Numbered from the stretch's first letter, positions 1 to 9,271 are shown. The stretch: 12,976 bases of DNA from JBDSLU01 sp039916225 (GCA_039916225.1 JBDSLU010000202.1:1-12976), one strand, 5' to 3'. Notes: generated from the sequence alone by a model not told the origin. A program made the numbers and translations.

Positions 1-77
1 AGATCGACCGCCTATTGTATCCTCGCTCGCTACATACGTGGCCGAGACGGATGATGTTCGATTCCGGCCACACCGGA

Positions 78-100
78 CACCGGAGCCGGCGGCTCCGGTG
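78..100. terminator. 10-bp perfect palindrome upstream of the first gene (terminator or operator)
   Basis: CACCGGAGCC (78-87) and GGCTCCGGTG (91-100) are perfect reverse complements around a GGC triloop. As RNA this would be a very stable hairpin. No U-run follows, so it is not a textbook intrinsic terminator. It could end a gene lying before the window, or be a dyad operator for the gene starting near 174. Nothing else recognisable was seen in 1-170. Confidence 0.4.
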
Positions 101-173
101 GTGCGGTGCTGCCGGATACGGTCAGGCGAGCCAGTAACGATTCCGGCCAGTTGGGACAGCGGGAAGGGCAGTG

Positions 174-1085
174 GTGACGGCAATCCGCGAACGAATCTGG
201 ACGATGGCCGCCACGGCGGCGATGCTGGCGGCGTGTGCCGCCAGTGCCGGGGCGCAAGCGGCCGGCGCCGGCGGGATGGAAGTACTCGGGGTGCGCGCGC
301 AGGGCATGGCCGGCGCCTTCGTCGCCGTCGCCGACGACGCGACCGCGGTCTACTGGAACCCGGCCGGCCTCGCCACCGGCGACCTGTTCTCGATGGGCCT
401 GGAGCGGTCGCACGTCTCCCTGCCGTCGACAGGCGGCGACAGCCCGACGCTGCGTACCGGCGCGGTGCTGATTGGCACGCCACCCCTCGGGGTCGGCTAC
501 TACCGGCTCGGCTCGACCCACGTCGTGCCGGTGACGGTCGTCCAGTCGTTCGGCGACCACCTGAACGTCGGTGGGGCAGTGAAGGGTGTCTGGGGTGAGG
601 GCATCGACGGCCGGACGCACGCCCGGCTCGACGTCGATCTCGGCGTGATCGTTCGCACCGAGGGGTGGCGCATCGGCCTCGTCCTGCGCAACCTCACCGA
701 GCCGTCCTTCGGGCCGGAGGTCATCGCCTTCGGGGGCAACCGCTATCGCCTCGAGCGACACGCCCGCCTCGGGGCGGCCTTCTTCCCTCGCGAGGGCCTG
801 ACGCTGGCCGTCGACGCCGATCTGATGCCGCTGGACCAGCCGTCTGGCCTGGCGCTGGGGGAGGGGCGGCGGCGGGCGCTGGCGATCGGCGCCGAGCAGA
901 AGGTGATGCCCCGCCTCGTCGTCCGCGGCGGCGTCCGCGCGCAGACCATCGACGGCGCCCGGCCCTCCGCCAGCGGGGGCGCGAGCGTCGAGGTCCGGAC
1001 GTCGATCTGGCTCGACGCCCAGGCGACCGGCGGCGGCGATCGCGCCGACCGCACCTGGTCGGTCGGCCTCCGTTTCCGCTACTGA
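174..1085 (+). CDS. PorV/FadL-like outer-membrane beta-barrel protein
   Basis: About 303 residues. The N-terminus has a basic stretch (R5, R7), a hydrophobic core and possible signal peptidase sites around A27-Q28-A29. Residues 39-66 contain the sequence GVRAQGMAGAFVAVADD followed by ATAVYWNPAGLA, the hallmark start of PorV/PorQ and related OMPP1/FadL-type barrels. The rest alternates polar and hydrophobic residues in strand-like blocks and ends in VGLRFRY with a terminal aromatic, typical of outer-membrane barrels. There are tandem GTG codons at 171 and 174. I chose 174 because GAAGGG at 163-168 then sits 5 nt away; ATG 204 is also possible but would remove the basic n-region. Oddity: L18-A19-A20-C21 fits a lipobox, although a lipidated barrel would be unusual. 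The substrate is unknown. It is separated from the pilus genes by more than 500 bp and a hairpin, so a link to pili is not shown. Confidence 0.75.
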   Translation: MTAIRERIWTMAATAAMLAACAASAGAQAAGAGGMEVLGVRAQGMAGAFVAVADDATAVYWNPAGLATGDLFSMGLERSHVSLPSTGGDSPTLRTGAVLIGTPPLGVGYYRLGSTHVVPVTVVQSFGDHLNVGGAVKGVWGEGIDGRTHARLDVDLGVIVRTEGWRIGLVLRNLTEPSFGPEVIAFGGNRYRLERHARLGAAFFPREGLTLAVDADLMPLDQPSGLALGEGRRRALAIGAEQKVMPRLVVRGGVRAQTIDGARPSASGGASVEVRTSIWLDAQATGGGDRADRTWSVGLRFRY

Positions 1086-1101
1086 GAGCGTCCCTCGGCC
1101 T

Positions 1102-1125
1102 GCGCCGGGCTTCCTCGCCGGGCGC
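1102..1125 (+). terminator. Hairpin downstream of the beta-barrel gene
   Basis: Arms at 1102-1110 and 1117-1125 pair over 9 bp with one G-G mismatch around a TTCCTC loop, 17 nt after the stop codon. An outer CCTGCG/CGCAGG pair (1099-1104 and 1130-1135) is an alternative fold. No U-tract follows, so termination is inferred from position and stability only. Confidence 0.4.
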
Positions 1126-1409
1126 GTGTCGCAGGAACGCCCACCAATCCTGTAAGTCGGCTGTCAATTTGAGACATCGGCCGGGCCGTGTGCGCGCCTT
1201 CACGCGTGCGCGCTGACGAAGCGTGTCGCCTCGCCGTCCACCCGCTCTCGTGACCCCGTTCGCCATCACGTGCACCCGCGTGCAGCGGTGCGCGCTCTCG
1301 ACCGCCTTTCCGACGCATCTGCGACGGAATGAAGGGCTTGCCCGATCGTGCCGATTGACAACTTGCGTCAGGCCCGGCTTCGAAGTCGCCGCGTGTGACA
1401 CCGGTTTGT

Positions 1410-1430
1410 GCCGCCGTGGATCACGGCGGC
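1410..1430. repeat. 9-bp perfect palindrome in the pilB upstream region
   Basis: GCCGCCGTG (1410-1418) and CACGGCGGC (1422-1430) are perfect reverse complements around GAT. The site lies about 43 bp upstream of the candidate sigma-54 promoter and 193 bp before pilB. It could be a dyad operator or an RNA hairpin; the sequence does not decide. Confidence 0.5.
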
Positions 1431-1472
1431 GGCTGGCGTCGCCAGCGACATCTCACCAGGGCCTGCACGTCC

Positions 1473-1488
1473 GGGCACACGACGTGCT
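1473..1488 (+). promoter_or_regulatory. Candidate sigma-54 promoter for pilB
   Basis: The sequence GGGCACACGACGTGCT matches TGGCACG-N4-TTGCW in GGCAC, in TGC and in the exact GG-N10-GC spacing (GG 1474-1475, GC 1486-1487). It differs at the first T, the seventh G and one T of the -12 element. The predicted start is about 1499, giving a leader of about 125 nt. It is weaker than the two pilin promoters and could be chance in GC-rich DNA. Confidence 0.35.
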
Positions 1489-1623
1489 CCGGTGACACGA
1501 ACGAACGACGGGACCGCGAGGTGTTCCGTCAGGCGAATTCCGGTTCCGCGTGCGCAGGTGGCCGTCGTTGGGCCGCCCGCACCATCCTTCGGTAACGACC
1601 ACGGCGACGACGACGACCCATCC

Positions 1624-3408
1624 ATGGCTGTTCGGCTCGGCGAACTCCTGCTCCGCGAAAAGCGCATCACTCCCGCCCAGCTGCAGGAGGCCCTGAACCA
1701 TCAGAAGGCCAACGGCGGCAAGCTGGGGATGACCCTCGTCAAGTTGGGGATGGTCAAGGACGAGGAGATCACTGCGCTCCTCAGCCGGCAGTACGGCGTT
1801 CCCTTCATCAATCTCGCCCAGTTCGACATCGACGGGTCGGTCCTCAAGCTGATCCCGGCGGAGACCGCGCAGAAGTACCAGATCGTCCCGATCGGCCGTT
1901 CCGGCGCGACGCTGACGATCGCGATGACGGATCCGACCAACGTCTTCGCGCTCGACGACATCAAGTTCATGACGGGCTACAACGTCGAGCCCGTCGTCGC
2001 GTCCGAGACCGCGGTCGGCGAGGCCATCCAGAAGTACTACCAGGGCGGTGGGGCCGGCCGTCAGGGCGGCAACGGTTCGGCGGGCGGCGGCAGCCAGATG
2101 ACGCAGGCGGCCCAGGCCGCCAACACGCTGGACCTGGCGACCCGCAGCCTCGAGGACACCGTCACCGGCGACGAAGTCGAGGTCCTCGACGAGGTCGAAG
2201 AGCTCGACGTCACCTCGCTCGAGAAGCAGGGTGGCGAGGCCCCGGTCATCCGGATGGTCAACCTGCTGCTGATGTCCTCGATCCAGAAGGGCGCCAGCGA
2301 CATCCACATCGAGCCCTACGAACGCGAGTTCCGCGTCCGGTTCCGCATCGACGGCATCCTCTACGCGGTGATGCAGCCGCCCATGAAGTTCAAGGATGCG
2401 ATCACGTCGCGCATCAAGATCATGGCCAAGCTGGACATCGCCGAGAAGCGCCTGCCGCAGGACGGCCGCATCAAGCTGCGCTTCAGCGACAACGGCACCA
2501 GCAAGGAGATCGACTTCCGTGTCTCCTGCCTGCCGACGCTGTTCGGCGAGAAGATCGTCATGCGTCTCCTCGACAAGGAGAAGCTGATGCTCGACATGAC
2601 GCGCCTCGGCTTCGAGCCCGAGTCGCTGGCCCGCCTCGAGCGGCAGATCTCGAAGCCGTGGGGCATGTGCCTGGTCACCGGCCCCACCGGCAGCGGCAAG
2701 ACCAACACCCTCTATTCGGCCATCAGCAAGTTGAACACGATGGACACCAACATCATGACCGCGGAAGACCCGGTCGAGTTCAACCTCCCGGGCGTCAACC
2801 AGGTCAACGTCAAGGATTCCATCGGCCTGAACTTCGCGGCCGCCCTGCGCTCCTTCCTCCGTCAGGACCCGAACATCATCCTGGTCGGCGAAATCCGCGA
2901 CTTCGAAACGGCTGAAATTGCCGTCAAGGCCGCGCTCACCGGCCACCTCGTGCTCTCGACGCTGCACACCAACGACGCGCCGAGCACGATCAGCCGCCTG
3001 ATGAACATGGGCATCGAGCCGTTCCTGGTGGCGAGCTCGGTCAACCTGATTTGCGCCCAGCGCCTGGTCCGCCGTCTGTGCAAGTTCTGCAAGGAGGCGC
3101 ATCCGCTGCCGCCGCAGGGCTTCATCGACGTGGGCATGCCGGAGGAGGACGCCGAGACGGCGGCCGCGTTCCGGCCGGTCGGCTGCGACAAGTGCAACAA
3201 CACCGGTTACAAGGGCCGCGTCGGTCTCTACGAGGTCATGGAAGTCAGCGAAACGCTGCGCGAGATGATCCTCACCGGCGCGTCGTCGATGGACCTGCGC
3301 CGGACCGCCCGCGATGAAGGGATGTTCACCCTGCGCGAAAGCGGCCTGTGCAAAGTCCGCGAGGGCGTCACGTCGATTGAAGAAGTGGTGCGCGAAACCG
3401 TGAAGTAG
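1624..3408 (+). CDS. pilB: Type IV pilus extension ATPase PilB
   Basis: 594 residues, normal for PilB. It is the cytoplasmic hexameric motor that drives pilin addition at the inner membrane through PilC. Residues 4-56 form an MshEN repeat: R4-L-G to Q27, a five-residue spacer, then K33-L-G to Q56, which matches the known c-di-GMP-binding pattern except I49 for Leu. A Gly/Ser/acidic linker (about 140-200) leads to the ATPase core: Walker A GPTGSGKT at 353-360, Asp box AEDPVE at 380-385, Walker B LVGEIRD at 420-426, and His box with H441 and H448. A zinc-type cysteine set is intact (C486, C489, C521, C524), which separates PilB from PilT. The start is ATG 1624 because the MshEN motif begins at residue 4; the frame is open upstream but shows no domain there. 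No clear Shine-Dalgarno sequence precedes it. pilT follows after 212 bp. Confidence 0.96.
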   Translation: MAVRLGELLLREKRITPAQLQEALNHQKANGGKLGMTLVKLGMVKDEEITALLSRQYGVPFINLAQFDIDGSVLKLIPAETAQKYQIVPIGRSGATLTIAMTDPTNVFALDDIKFMTGYNVEPVVASETAVGEAIQKYYQGGGAGRQGGNGSAGGGSQMTQAAQAANTLDLATRSLEDTVTGDEVEVLDEVEELDVTSLEKQGGEAPVIRMVNLLLMSSIQKGASDIHIEPYEREFRVRFRIDGILYAVMQPPMKFKDAITSRIKIMAKLDIAEKRLPQDGRIKLRFSDNGTSKEIDFRVSCLPTLFGEKIVMRLLDKEKLMLDMTRLGFEPESLARLERQISKPWGMCLVTGPTGSGKTNTLYSAISKLNTMDTNIMTAEDPVEFNLPGVNQVNVKDSIGLNFAAALRSFLRQDPNIILVGEIRDFETAEIAVKAALTGHLVLSTLHTNDAPSTISRLMNMGIEPFLVASSVNLICAQRLVRRLCKFCKEAHPLPPQGFIDVGMPEEDAETAAAFRPVGCDKCNNTGYKGRVGLYEVMEVSETLREMILTGASSMDLRRTARDEGMFTLRESGLCKVREGVTSIEEVVRETVK

Positions 3409-3413
3409 GAACT

Positions 3414-3438
3414 GTGCCCTTCCAGCCAGGAAGGGCGC
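3414..3438 (+). terminator. Hairpin just after pilB
   Basis: GCCCTTCC (3416-3423) pairs perfectly with GGAAGGGC (3429-3436) around AGCCA, extendable by a T-G and a G-C pair to 10 bp. It begins 6 nt after the pilB stop and has no U-tract. It may cause partial termination or protect the pilB 3' end, uncoupling pilB from pilT. Confidence 0.45.
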
Positions 3439-3541
3439 CCGCGGCCGGTTACGAAACCGTGCTGTCGGGAGCGAAAAGCGTGCGGACACCGCACGGCACG
3501 CACCGCTGACGCGGCCGCCACGGGCGGCGCGACGGGCGGCG

Positions 3542-3557
3542 TGGCACCGGGAACGCG
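3542..3557 (+). promoter_or_regulatory. Candidate sigma-54 promoter for pilT
   Basis: A perfect TGGCAC (3542-3547) is followed by GC at 3555-3556 with exact GG-N10-GC spacing, but the -12 box reads ACGC instead of TTGC. The predicted start is near 3568, about 53 nt before pilT. The good -24 and poor -12 make this tentative. Confidence 0.33.
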
Positions 3558-3576
3558 CCGGAAGTAGAGACGGATG

Positions 3577-3594
3577 GGCCGGTTGGAACCGGCC
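3577..3594. repeat. Palindrome in the pilT leader
   Basis: GGCCGGTT (3577-3584) and AACCGGCC (3587-3594) are reverse complements. As RNA this gives a 7-bp stem with a TGGA tetraloop, 26 nt before the pilT start. It could be an operator or a leader hairpin affecting pilT translation or stability. Confidence 0.5.
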
Positions 3595-3620
3595 TTGCTA
3601 TGCACGGGGACGGAATCACT

Positions 3621-4757
3621 ATGTCGCTGCCTACGCTGCCAGAGCTCCTGAAGACCACCGTGGAAATGGGCGGGTCCGACCTGCACATCGCCACCAACAC
3701 GCCGCCGCAGGTCCGTGTCCACGGCAAGCTGCAGCGGCTCAACCTGCCGTCGATGTCGCCGTCCGACACCAAACAGCTGGTCTACAGCGTCTGCACCGAC
3801 GCGCAGAAGAAGCGCTTCGAGGAGTCGCTCGAGCTCGACTTCTCCTTCGGCATCAAGGGCACCGGCCGCTTCCGCTGCAACGTGTTCAACCAGCGCGGCG
3901 CCGTCGGCGGCGTCTACCGCGTCATCCCCGAGAAGATCCGCGGCTTCCAGGAGCTGGCGCTGCCGGCGGTGCTGGCCAAGCTGGCCGAGCGCCCGCGTGG
4001 TCTCGTCCTCGTCACCGGGCCGACCGGCTCCGGCAAGTCGACGACGCTCGCGGCGATGCTCGACAAGGTCAACACCGAGCGGGCCGAGCACATCCTCACC
4101 ATCGAGGATCCGATCGAGTACATCCACAACCACAAGGGCTGCCTGGTCAACCAGCGCGAAGTGCATAGCGACACCAGCAGCTTCACGATGGCGCTGCGTG
4201 CCGCGCTTCGTGAAGATCCGGACGTCGTGCTCATCGGCGAAATGCGCGACCTCGAGACCATCGAAGCGGCGCTGCGCATCGCGGAAACGGGCCACTTGAC
4301 GTTCGCCACGCTGCACACCAACTCGGCGGCCCAGACGATCAACCGCATCATCGACGTCTTCCCGGCCCACCAGCAGGGCCAGATCCGCACCCAGCTGTCG
4401 CTGGTGCTCGAAGGCATCGTCTGTCAGACCCTGCTGCGCAAGGCGAGCGGCCCGGGGCGCACCGTGGCCCTCGAGATCATGATCCCCACGCCGGCCATCC
4501 GGAACCTGATTCGCGAGGACAAGATCCACCAGATCTACTCGGCGATGCAGACCGGCCAGGAAAAGCTCGGCATGCAGACGCTCAACCAGTGTCTGACCAC
4601 GCTGTATCTCACCAAGCAGATCACGATGGAGACGGCGCTGACCGCCTCGTCGAACAAGGACGAGCTGACCGACATGATTCAGCGCGGCAGCGGCATCGTG
4701 CCGGGCGCGGGCCTGGGCCGGACCCAGCAGACGCCGCCGCCCCTGATGCGGAAGTAG
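3621..4757 (+). CDS. pilT: Type IV pilus retraction ATPase PilT
   Basis: 378 residues, close to the usual PilT length. It is the cytoplasmic hexameric ATPase that powers pilus disassembly and twitching force. The N-terminus (LPELLKTTVEMGGSDLHI) is typical of PilT. The core has Walker A GPTGSGKS at 133-140, Asp box IEDPIE at 161-166, Walker B VLIGEMRD at 203-210 and His box with H225 and H232. The retraction motif AIRNLIRE is intact at 292-299. There is no tetracysteine zinc site and no MshEN domain, which separates it from PilB. An ATG at 3600 in frame would add seven residues, but it follows the leader palindrome directly and has no ribosome site; ATG 3621 matches the family start and has a GGA-type site upstream. 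pilC starts 40 bp after the stop, suggesting one transcript with pilC. Confidence 0.96.
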   Translation: MSLPTLPELLKTTVEMGGSDLHIATNTPPQVRVHGKLQRLNLPSMSPSDTKQLVYSVCTDAQKKRFEESLELDFSFGIKGTGRFRCNVFNQRGAVGGVYRVIPEKIRGFQELALPAVLAKLAERPRGLVLVTGPTGSGKSTTLAAMLDKVNTERAEHILTIEDPIEYIHNHKGCLVNQREVHSDTSSFTMALRAALREDPDVVLIGEMRDLETIEAALRIAETGHLTFATLHTNSAAQTINRIIDVFPAHQQGQIRTQLSLVLEGIVCQTLLRKASGPGRTVALEIMIPTPAIRNLIREDKIHQIYSAMQTGQEKLGMQTLNQCLTTLYLTKQITMETALTASSNKDELTDMIQRGSGIVPGAGLGRTQQTPPPLMRK

Positions 4758-4797
4758 CCCGAGCCACGTGATCAGCCGCGACTAGAAGGAACTGACG

Positions 4798-6015
4798 ATG
4801 CCTACTTTTGCTTTTGCAGGACGGACCCGGGCCGGTGAGCAGGTCAACGGCGAGCGACTGGCGGATTCCGTCGACGCCGCCGTCGCGATGCTGCGTCGCG
4901 AGCAGATTCTCGTGACCAAGATCAGCGCGGTCAAGGAGCGGGCCAAGGAAGACAAGAGCCGGCAGAAGTTCCGCGCCAAGAAGATCCCGGCGAAGAACCT
5001 GGCCATCTTCACCCGCCAGTTCTCGGTGATGATCGACGCCGGCCTGCCGCTCGTGCAGTGTCTCGACATCCTCGGCCGTCAGGAAGCGCACAAGGCGTTC
5101 TCCAACGTCATCCTGGCGACCCGCACCGAGGTCGAAGGCGGCGCGTCGCTGGCCGACGCGATGCGCCGGCACCCGAAGGCCTACGACACCCTCTACGTGA
5201 ACATGGTGGCGGCCGGCGAAGCGGGCGGTATCCTCGACACGATTCTCAAGCGCCTCGCCATCTACATCGAGAAGAACGTCAAGCTCAAGGGCCAGGTCAA
5301 GGCCGCGATGATCTACCCGGTCGCGGTCATCACGATTGCCGCCATCGTCGTCGCGGTGATTCTCTGGAAGGTCATCCCGACCTTCGCCGAACTGTTCAAG
5401 GGACTGGGCGCCGAGTTGCCGCTGCCGACCCGCGTGGTCATCTGGGCCAGCAACAGCTTCATCTCGGTGCTGCCGTTCCTGGTCTTCGGCATCATCGGCT
5501 CGGTGTTCGGCATCCGGGCGTTCTACGCGACCTCGGGCGGCCGGCGCACGATCGACAGTTTGCTGCTGCACCTGCCGATCCTGGGCATGATCCTGCGCAA
5601 GATCGCCGTCGCCCGCTTCTGCCGCACCCTGTCGACGCTGATGGCGTCGGGCGTGCCGATTCTCGACGGCCTCGAGATCACGGCCCGCACGGCCGGCAAC
5701 GCCATCATCGAGGACGCCATCATGGTCACCCGCCAGAGCATCGAGCGCGGCGAGACCGTGTCCGCGCCCCTCGAGAAGACCAAGGTGTTCCCGGCGATGG
5801 TCACGCAGATGATCAACGTCGGTGAGACGACGGGTGCCCTCGACGCGATGCTCTCGAAGATCGCCGACTTCTACGAGGAAGAAGTCGACACGGCGGTCGC
5901 CGGGCTCATGACGCTGCTCGAGCCGGTCATGATCGCCCTGCTCGGCACCGTCGTCGGCGGCATCGTCATCTCGATGTATATGCCCATCTTCAAGCTCATC
6001 GAGAAGCTGTCCTAG
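4798..6015 (+). CDS. pilC: Type IV pilus inner-membrane platform protein PilC
   Basis: 405 residues, standard for PilC/GspF. It is the inner-membrane platform that couples PilB and PilT to pilin entry and removal. Two T2SSF repeats are visible at about 69-192 and 272-394; each has the family pattern of a helical cytoplasmic part (FTRQFSVMIDAGLPL and FCRTLSTLMASGVPIL) with a Gly-Glu turn (AAGEAGG, NVGETTG) before the membrane segments. Hydrophobic spans lie at about 172-192, 213-240 and 370-395, matching the three-TM topology. A strong ribosome site, AGAAGGA at 4784-4790, is 7 nt from ATG 4798. It sits 40 bp after pilT and 35 bp before pilS, so co-transcription is likely. Confidence 0.96.
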   Translation: MPTFAFAGRTRAGEQVNGERLADSVDAAVAMLRREQILVTKISAVKERAKEDKSRQKFRAKKIPAKNLAIFTRQFSVMIDAGLPLVQCLDILGRQEAHKAFSNVILATRTEVEGGASLADAMRRHPKAYDTLYVNMVAAGEAGGILDTILKRLAIYIEKNVKLKGQVKAAMIYPVAVITIAAIVVAVILWKVIPTFAELFKGLGAELPLPTRVVIWASNSFISVLPFLVFGIIGSVFGIRAFYATSGGRRTIDSLLLHLPILGMILRKIAVARFCRTLSTLMASGVPILDGLEITARTAGNAIIEDAIMVTRQSIERGETVSAPLEKTKVFPAMVTQMINVGETTGALDAMLSKIADFYEEEVDTAVAGLMTLLEPVMIALLGTVVGGIVISMYMPIFKLIEKLS

Positions 6016-6050
6016 GCCCTCGCCGCGCCGAGACCTGACAAGTCGTCTGT

Positions 6051-7805
6051 ATGGCATCTGACACCCACGCCCCACCGTTCCCGCCCCGGGCGGGAACGGC
6101 GGTGATCCCACCCGTCGCCCAGGCTACGCCTGCCGACGGGCAGCGGCGGCGGCTGCTGTGGCTGATCGCCCTGCGCCCGCTGCTGGTGGGTGTGATCCTC
6201 GGTGCCGGCTTGTTCGTCGATTCGCCCAGTTCGAAGGGGCTGCCGCCCGAGTTCGCGGTCTACCTGCTCGAGGCCGTCGGCGCGTTGTCGGTGCTCTACC
6301 TCTTCTCGCGCCCGGCGCACGCGCGCTGGCCATGGCTCATCGAGGCGCAGCTCGTCATCGACGTGTGCGTCGTCTCGAGCGTGGTCATCCTGACCGGCGG
6401 GTTCCATTCCGACTTCGTCGCGCTCTACGTGCTGCCGATCCTCGGCGGCAGCGTGCTGCGGCTGTCGCGCGGCGGCATGACCATCGCGCTCTGGAGCGGC
6501 GTCAGCTTCGGGTTGATCGTGGCCTCGCAGTACGGCCTGGTCATCCCGCGTCCCGAGCACTGGGGGCTGGGCGACGTCATGCTGCCACTCCCGTCGCCGC
6601 GCTATGCCTTCTACTCGGTCAGCGTGCACATCATCGCCTTCAGCGCGGTGGCCCGCCTCACCGGCTACCTGGCGCAGAGCCTGCACCGCTCCGATCAGAG
6701 CCTGCGCGCCGCATCCTCGGCGATTGCCGATCTGCAGGCCTTCAACCAGCTGGTCATCGACAGCATGAGCGGCGGCCTCGCCGCTACCGACGCCGATGGC
6801 CGGATCGTCATGTTCAACCGCGCCGCGGAGGCCATCACTGGCCACCACGCGGCCCTGGTGCGCGGCCAGTCGGCGACGCTGATCCTGCAGCTGCCGAGCG
6901 AGCTGCGCAGCGCCCTCGCCGAAGTCGTCGCCACCGGGCGTGGCCGGCGCGTCATCTATCCGTTCACGCTGCGCGATGGCAACCAGCTCCAGATGGGCCT
7001 GACGCTCGGTCCGCTGATGACCGCGGCCGGTGCCGGCTATCTGTTCACCTTCCAGGACGTCACCGAGCTCAAGCGCCTGGAGCGCGAGGCCGAGACGCAG
7101 AAGCGGCTCGCGGCGGTCGGCCAGATGGCGGCCGGCATTGCCCATGAGATCCGGAACCCGCTGGCGTCGATGTCGGGTTCGATGCAGGTGCTGCGGCAGG
7201 AGCTCGAGCTCGAGCCGGAGCAGGGGCAGCTGTTCGACATCGTGCTGCGCGAATCGGATCGCCTGAACCAGACGATCCGGGACTTCCTCAGCTACGCCCG
7301 CCCGTCGCAGGGCCAGACCGCGCCCGTCGACATGGCCACCGTCGTTCGCGACGCGGCCCGGTTGCTGCGCAACAGCCCCGACTGCACGGCCGCGCACCAG
7401 ATCGAGTGCGTCGCCGAGGGCGCAACGACGATCCACGGGGTCGAGGCGCAGATGCGCCAGATCGTGTGGAACCTGGCCACCAATGCCCTGCGGGCGATGC
7501 CGACCGGCGGCACGCTCCGCCTCCAGGTCGGTGTCAACGGGAGCATGGCGGCGGCCAGCGTCGGCGGCCCGGCCGTCGTGCTGTCGGTGAGCGACGACGG
7601 CGTCGGCATCCCCGCGGAGGACCTGGATCGCATTTTCCAGCCGTTCCACGGCGGCTTCGCCAAAGGCGCGGGGCTCGGCCTCGCCATCGTGCATCGCATC
7701 GTCAGCGACCAGGGCGGCTCGATCGCCGTCCACTCGCAGGCCGGGCGCGGCACCACGTTCGACGTAATCCTGCCGGCGGAACGGCGGGCGGAGGTCGCCG
7801 CCTGA
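6051..7805 (+). CDS. pilS: Sensor histidine kinase PilS
   Basis: 584 residues. It is the inner-membrane kinase partner of PilR; in known systems it senses pilin in the membrane. Six hydrophobic segments fall at about 35-56, 66-86, 96-115, 121-137, 143-164 and 185-208, as expected for PilS. A PAS domain (about 230-345) is followed by the HisKA helix with phospho-acceptor H365 in IAHEIRNPL. The ATPase domain shows N-box N474/N478, G1 box D516-G-V-G519 and G2 box GAGLGLA at 539-545. The usual Thr-Thr-Lys before the G2 box is replaced by HGGFAKG, a variation also compatible with activity. The start is uncertain: ATG 6051 lacks a clear ribosome site and an 11-bp palindrome covers codons 9-17; GTG 6102 would start just after it, still upstream of TM1. 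pilR follows directly. Confidence 0.93.
   Translation: MASDTHAPPFPPRAGTAVIPPVAQATPADGQRRRLLWLIALRPLLVGVILGAGLFVDSPSSKGLPPEFAVYLLEAVGALSVLYLFSRPAHARWPWLIEAQLVIDVCVVSSVVILTGGFHSDFVALYVLPILGGSVLRLSRGGMTIALWSGVSFGLIVASQYGLVIPRPEHWGLGDVMLPLPSPRYAFYSVSVHIIAFSAVARLTGYLAQSLHRSDQSLRAASSAIADLQAFNQLVIDSMSGGLAATDADGRIVMFNRAAEAITGHHAALVRGQSATLILQLPSELRSALAEVVATGRGRRVIYPFTLRDGNQLQMGLTLGPLMTAAGAGYLFTFQDVTELKRLEREAETQKRLAAVGQMAAGIAHEIRNPLASMSGSMQVLRQELELEPEQGQLFDIVLRESDRLNQTIRDFLSYARPSQGQTAPVDMATVVRDAARLLRNSPDCTAAHQIECVAEGATTIHGVEAQMRQIVWNLATNALRAMPTGGTLRLQVGVNGSMAAASVGGPAVVLSVSDDGVGIPAEDLDRIFQPFHGGFAKGAGLGLAIVHRIVSDQGGSIAVHSQAGRGTTFDVILPAERRAEVAA
6075..6099. repeat. 11-bp perfect palindrome in the 5' end of pilS
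   Basis: CCGTTCCCGCC (6075-6085) and GGCGGGAACGG (6089-6099) are perfect reverse complements around CCG. The hairpin starts 59 nt after the pilC stop. It lies within pilS if ATG 6051 is used, or in its leader if GTG 6102 is used, in which case its right arm contains the GGGA ribosome-site candidate. Confidence 0.6.
7790..7804 (+). promoter_or_regulatory. Ribosome site and CTG start candidate for pilR overlapping the pilS stop
   Basis: GGAGGT at 7790-7795 is the best ribosome site near pilR. Six nt later, CTG 7802-7804 is in the pilR frame and overlaps the pilS stop TGA (7803-7805) as CTGA, the same geometry as the common ATGA overlap that couples translation. No ATG or GTG is available in the frame between here and the receiver domain. 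Confidence 0.4.
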
Positions 7806-7822
7806 CGGCGGCGCAGGGACCC

Positions 7823-9271
<1,449 letters not shown>

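Larger units (their letters stand above)
1126..1623. other. Gene-free leader region before pilB
   Basis: No convincing coding sequence was found. The frame of pilB stays open back to 1408, but that extension has no family match and would sit before the MshEN domain. The region holds TGTC/GACA words (1162-1165 with 1173-1176, 1357-1360, 1395-1398), a perfect TTGACA at 1355-1360 with no good -10 partner, a 9-bp palindrome at 1410-1430 and a sigma-54-like site at 1473-1488. Confidence 0.6.

Noticed and set aside
1159..1172. CGGCTGTCAATTTGA as a sigma-54 promoter for pilB
   Set aside because: Spacing fits, but the nearly invariant C of the -12 GC is A, and it lies more than 450 bp before pilB.
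1355..1383. TTGACA as the -35 box of a sigma-70 promoter
   Set aside because: No acceptable -10 hexamer at 16-18 bp downstream.
1408..1623. In-frame N-terminal extension of pilB
   Set aside because: The 72 extra residues have no recognisable domain, and the MshEN motif begins at residue 4 after ATG 1624. The stretch also holds a palindrome and a promoter-like site.
1453..3489. 678-codon open frame on the - strand opposite pilB
   Set aside because: It mirrors pilB, whose domains and catalytic motifs are complete on the + strand; long antisense frames are expected in DNA this GC-rich. The same applies to the frames opposite pilT, pilC, pilS and pilR.
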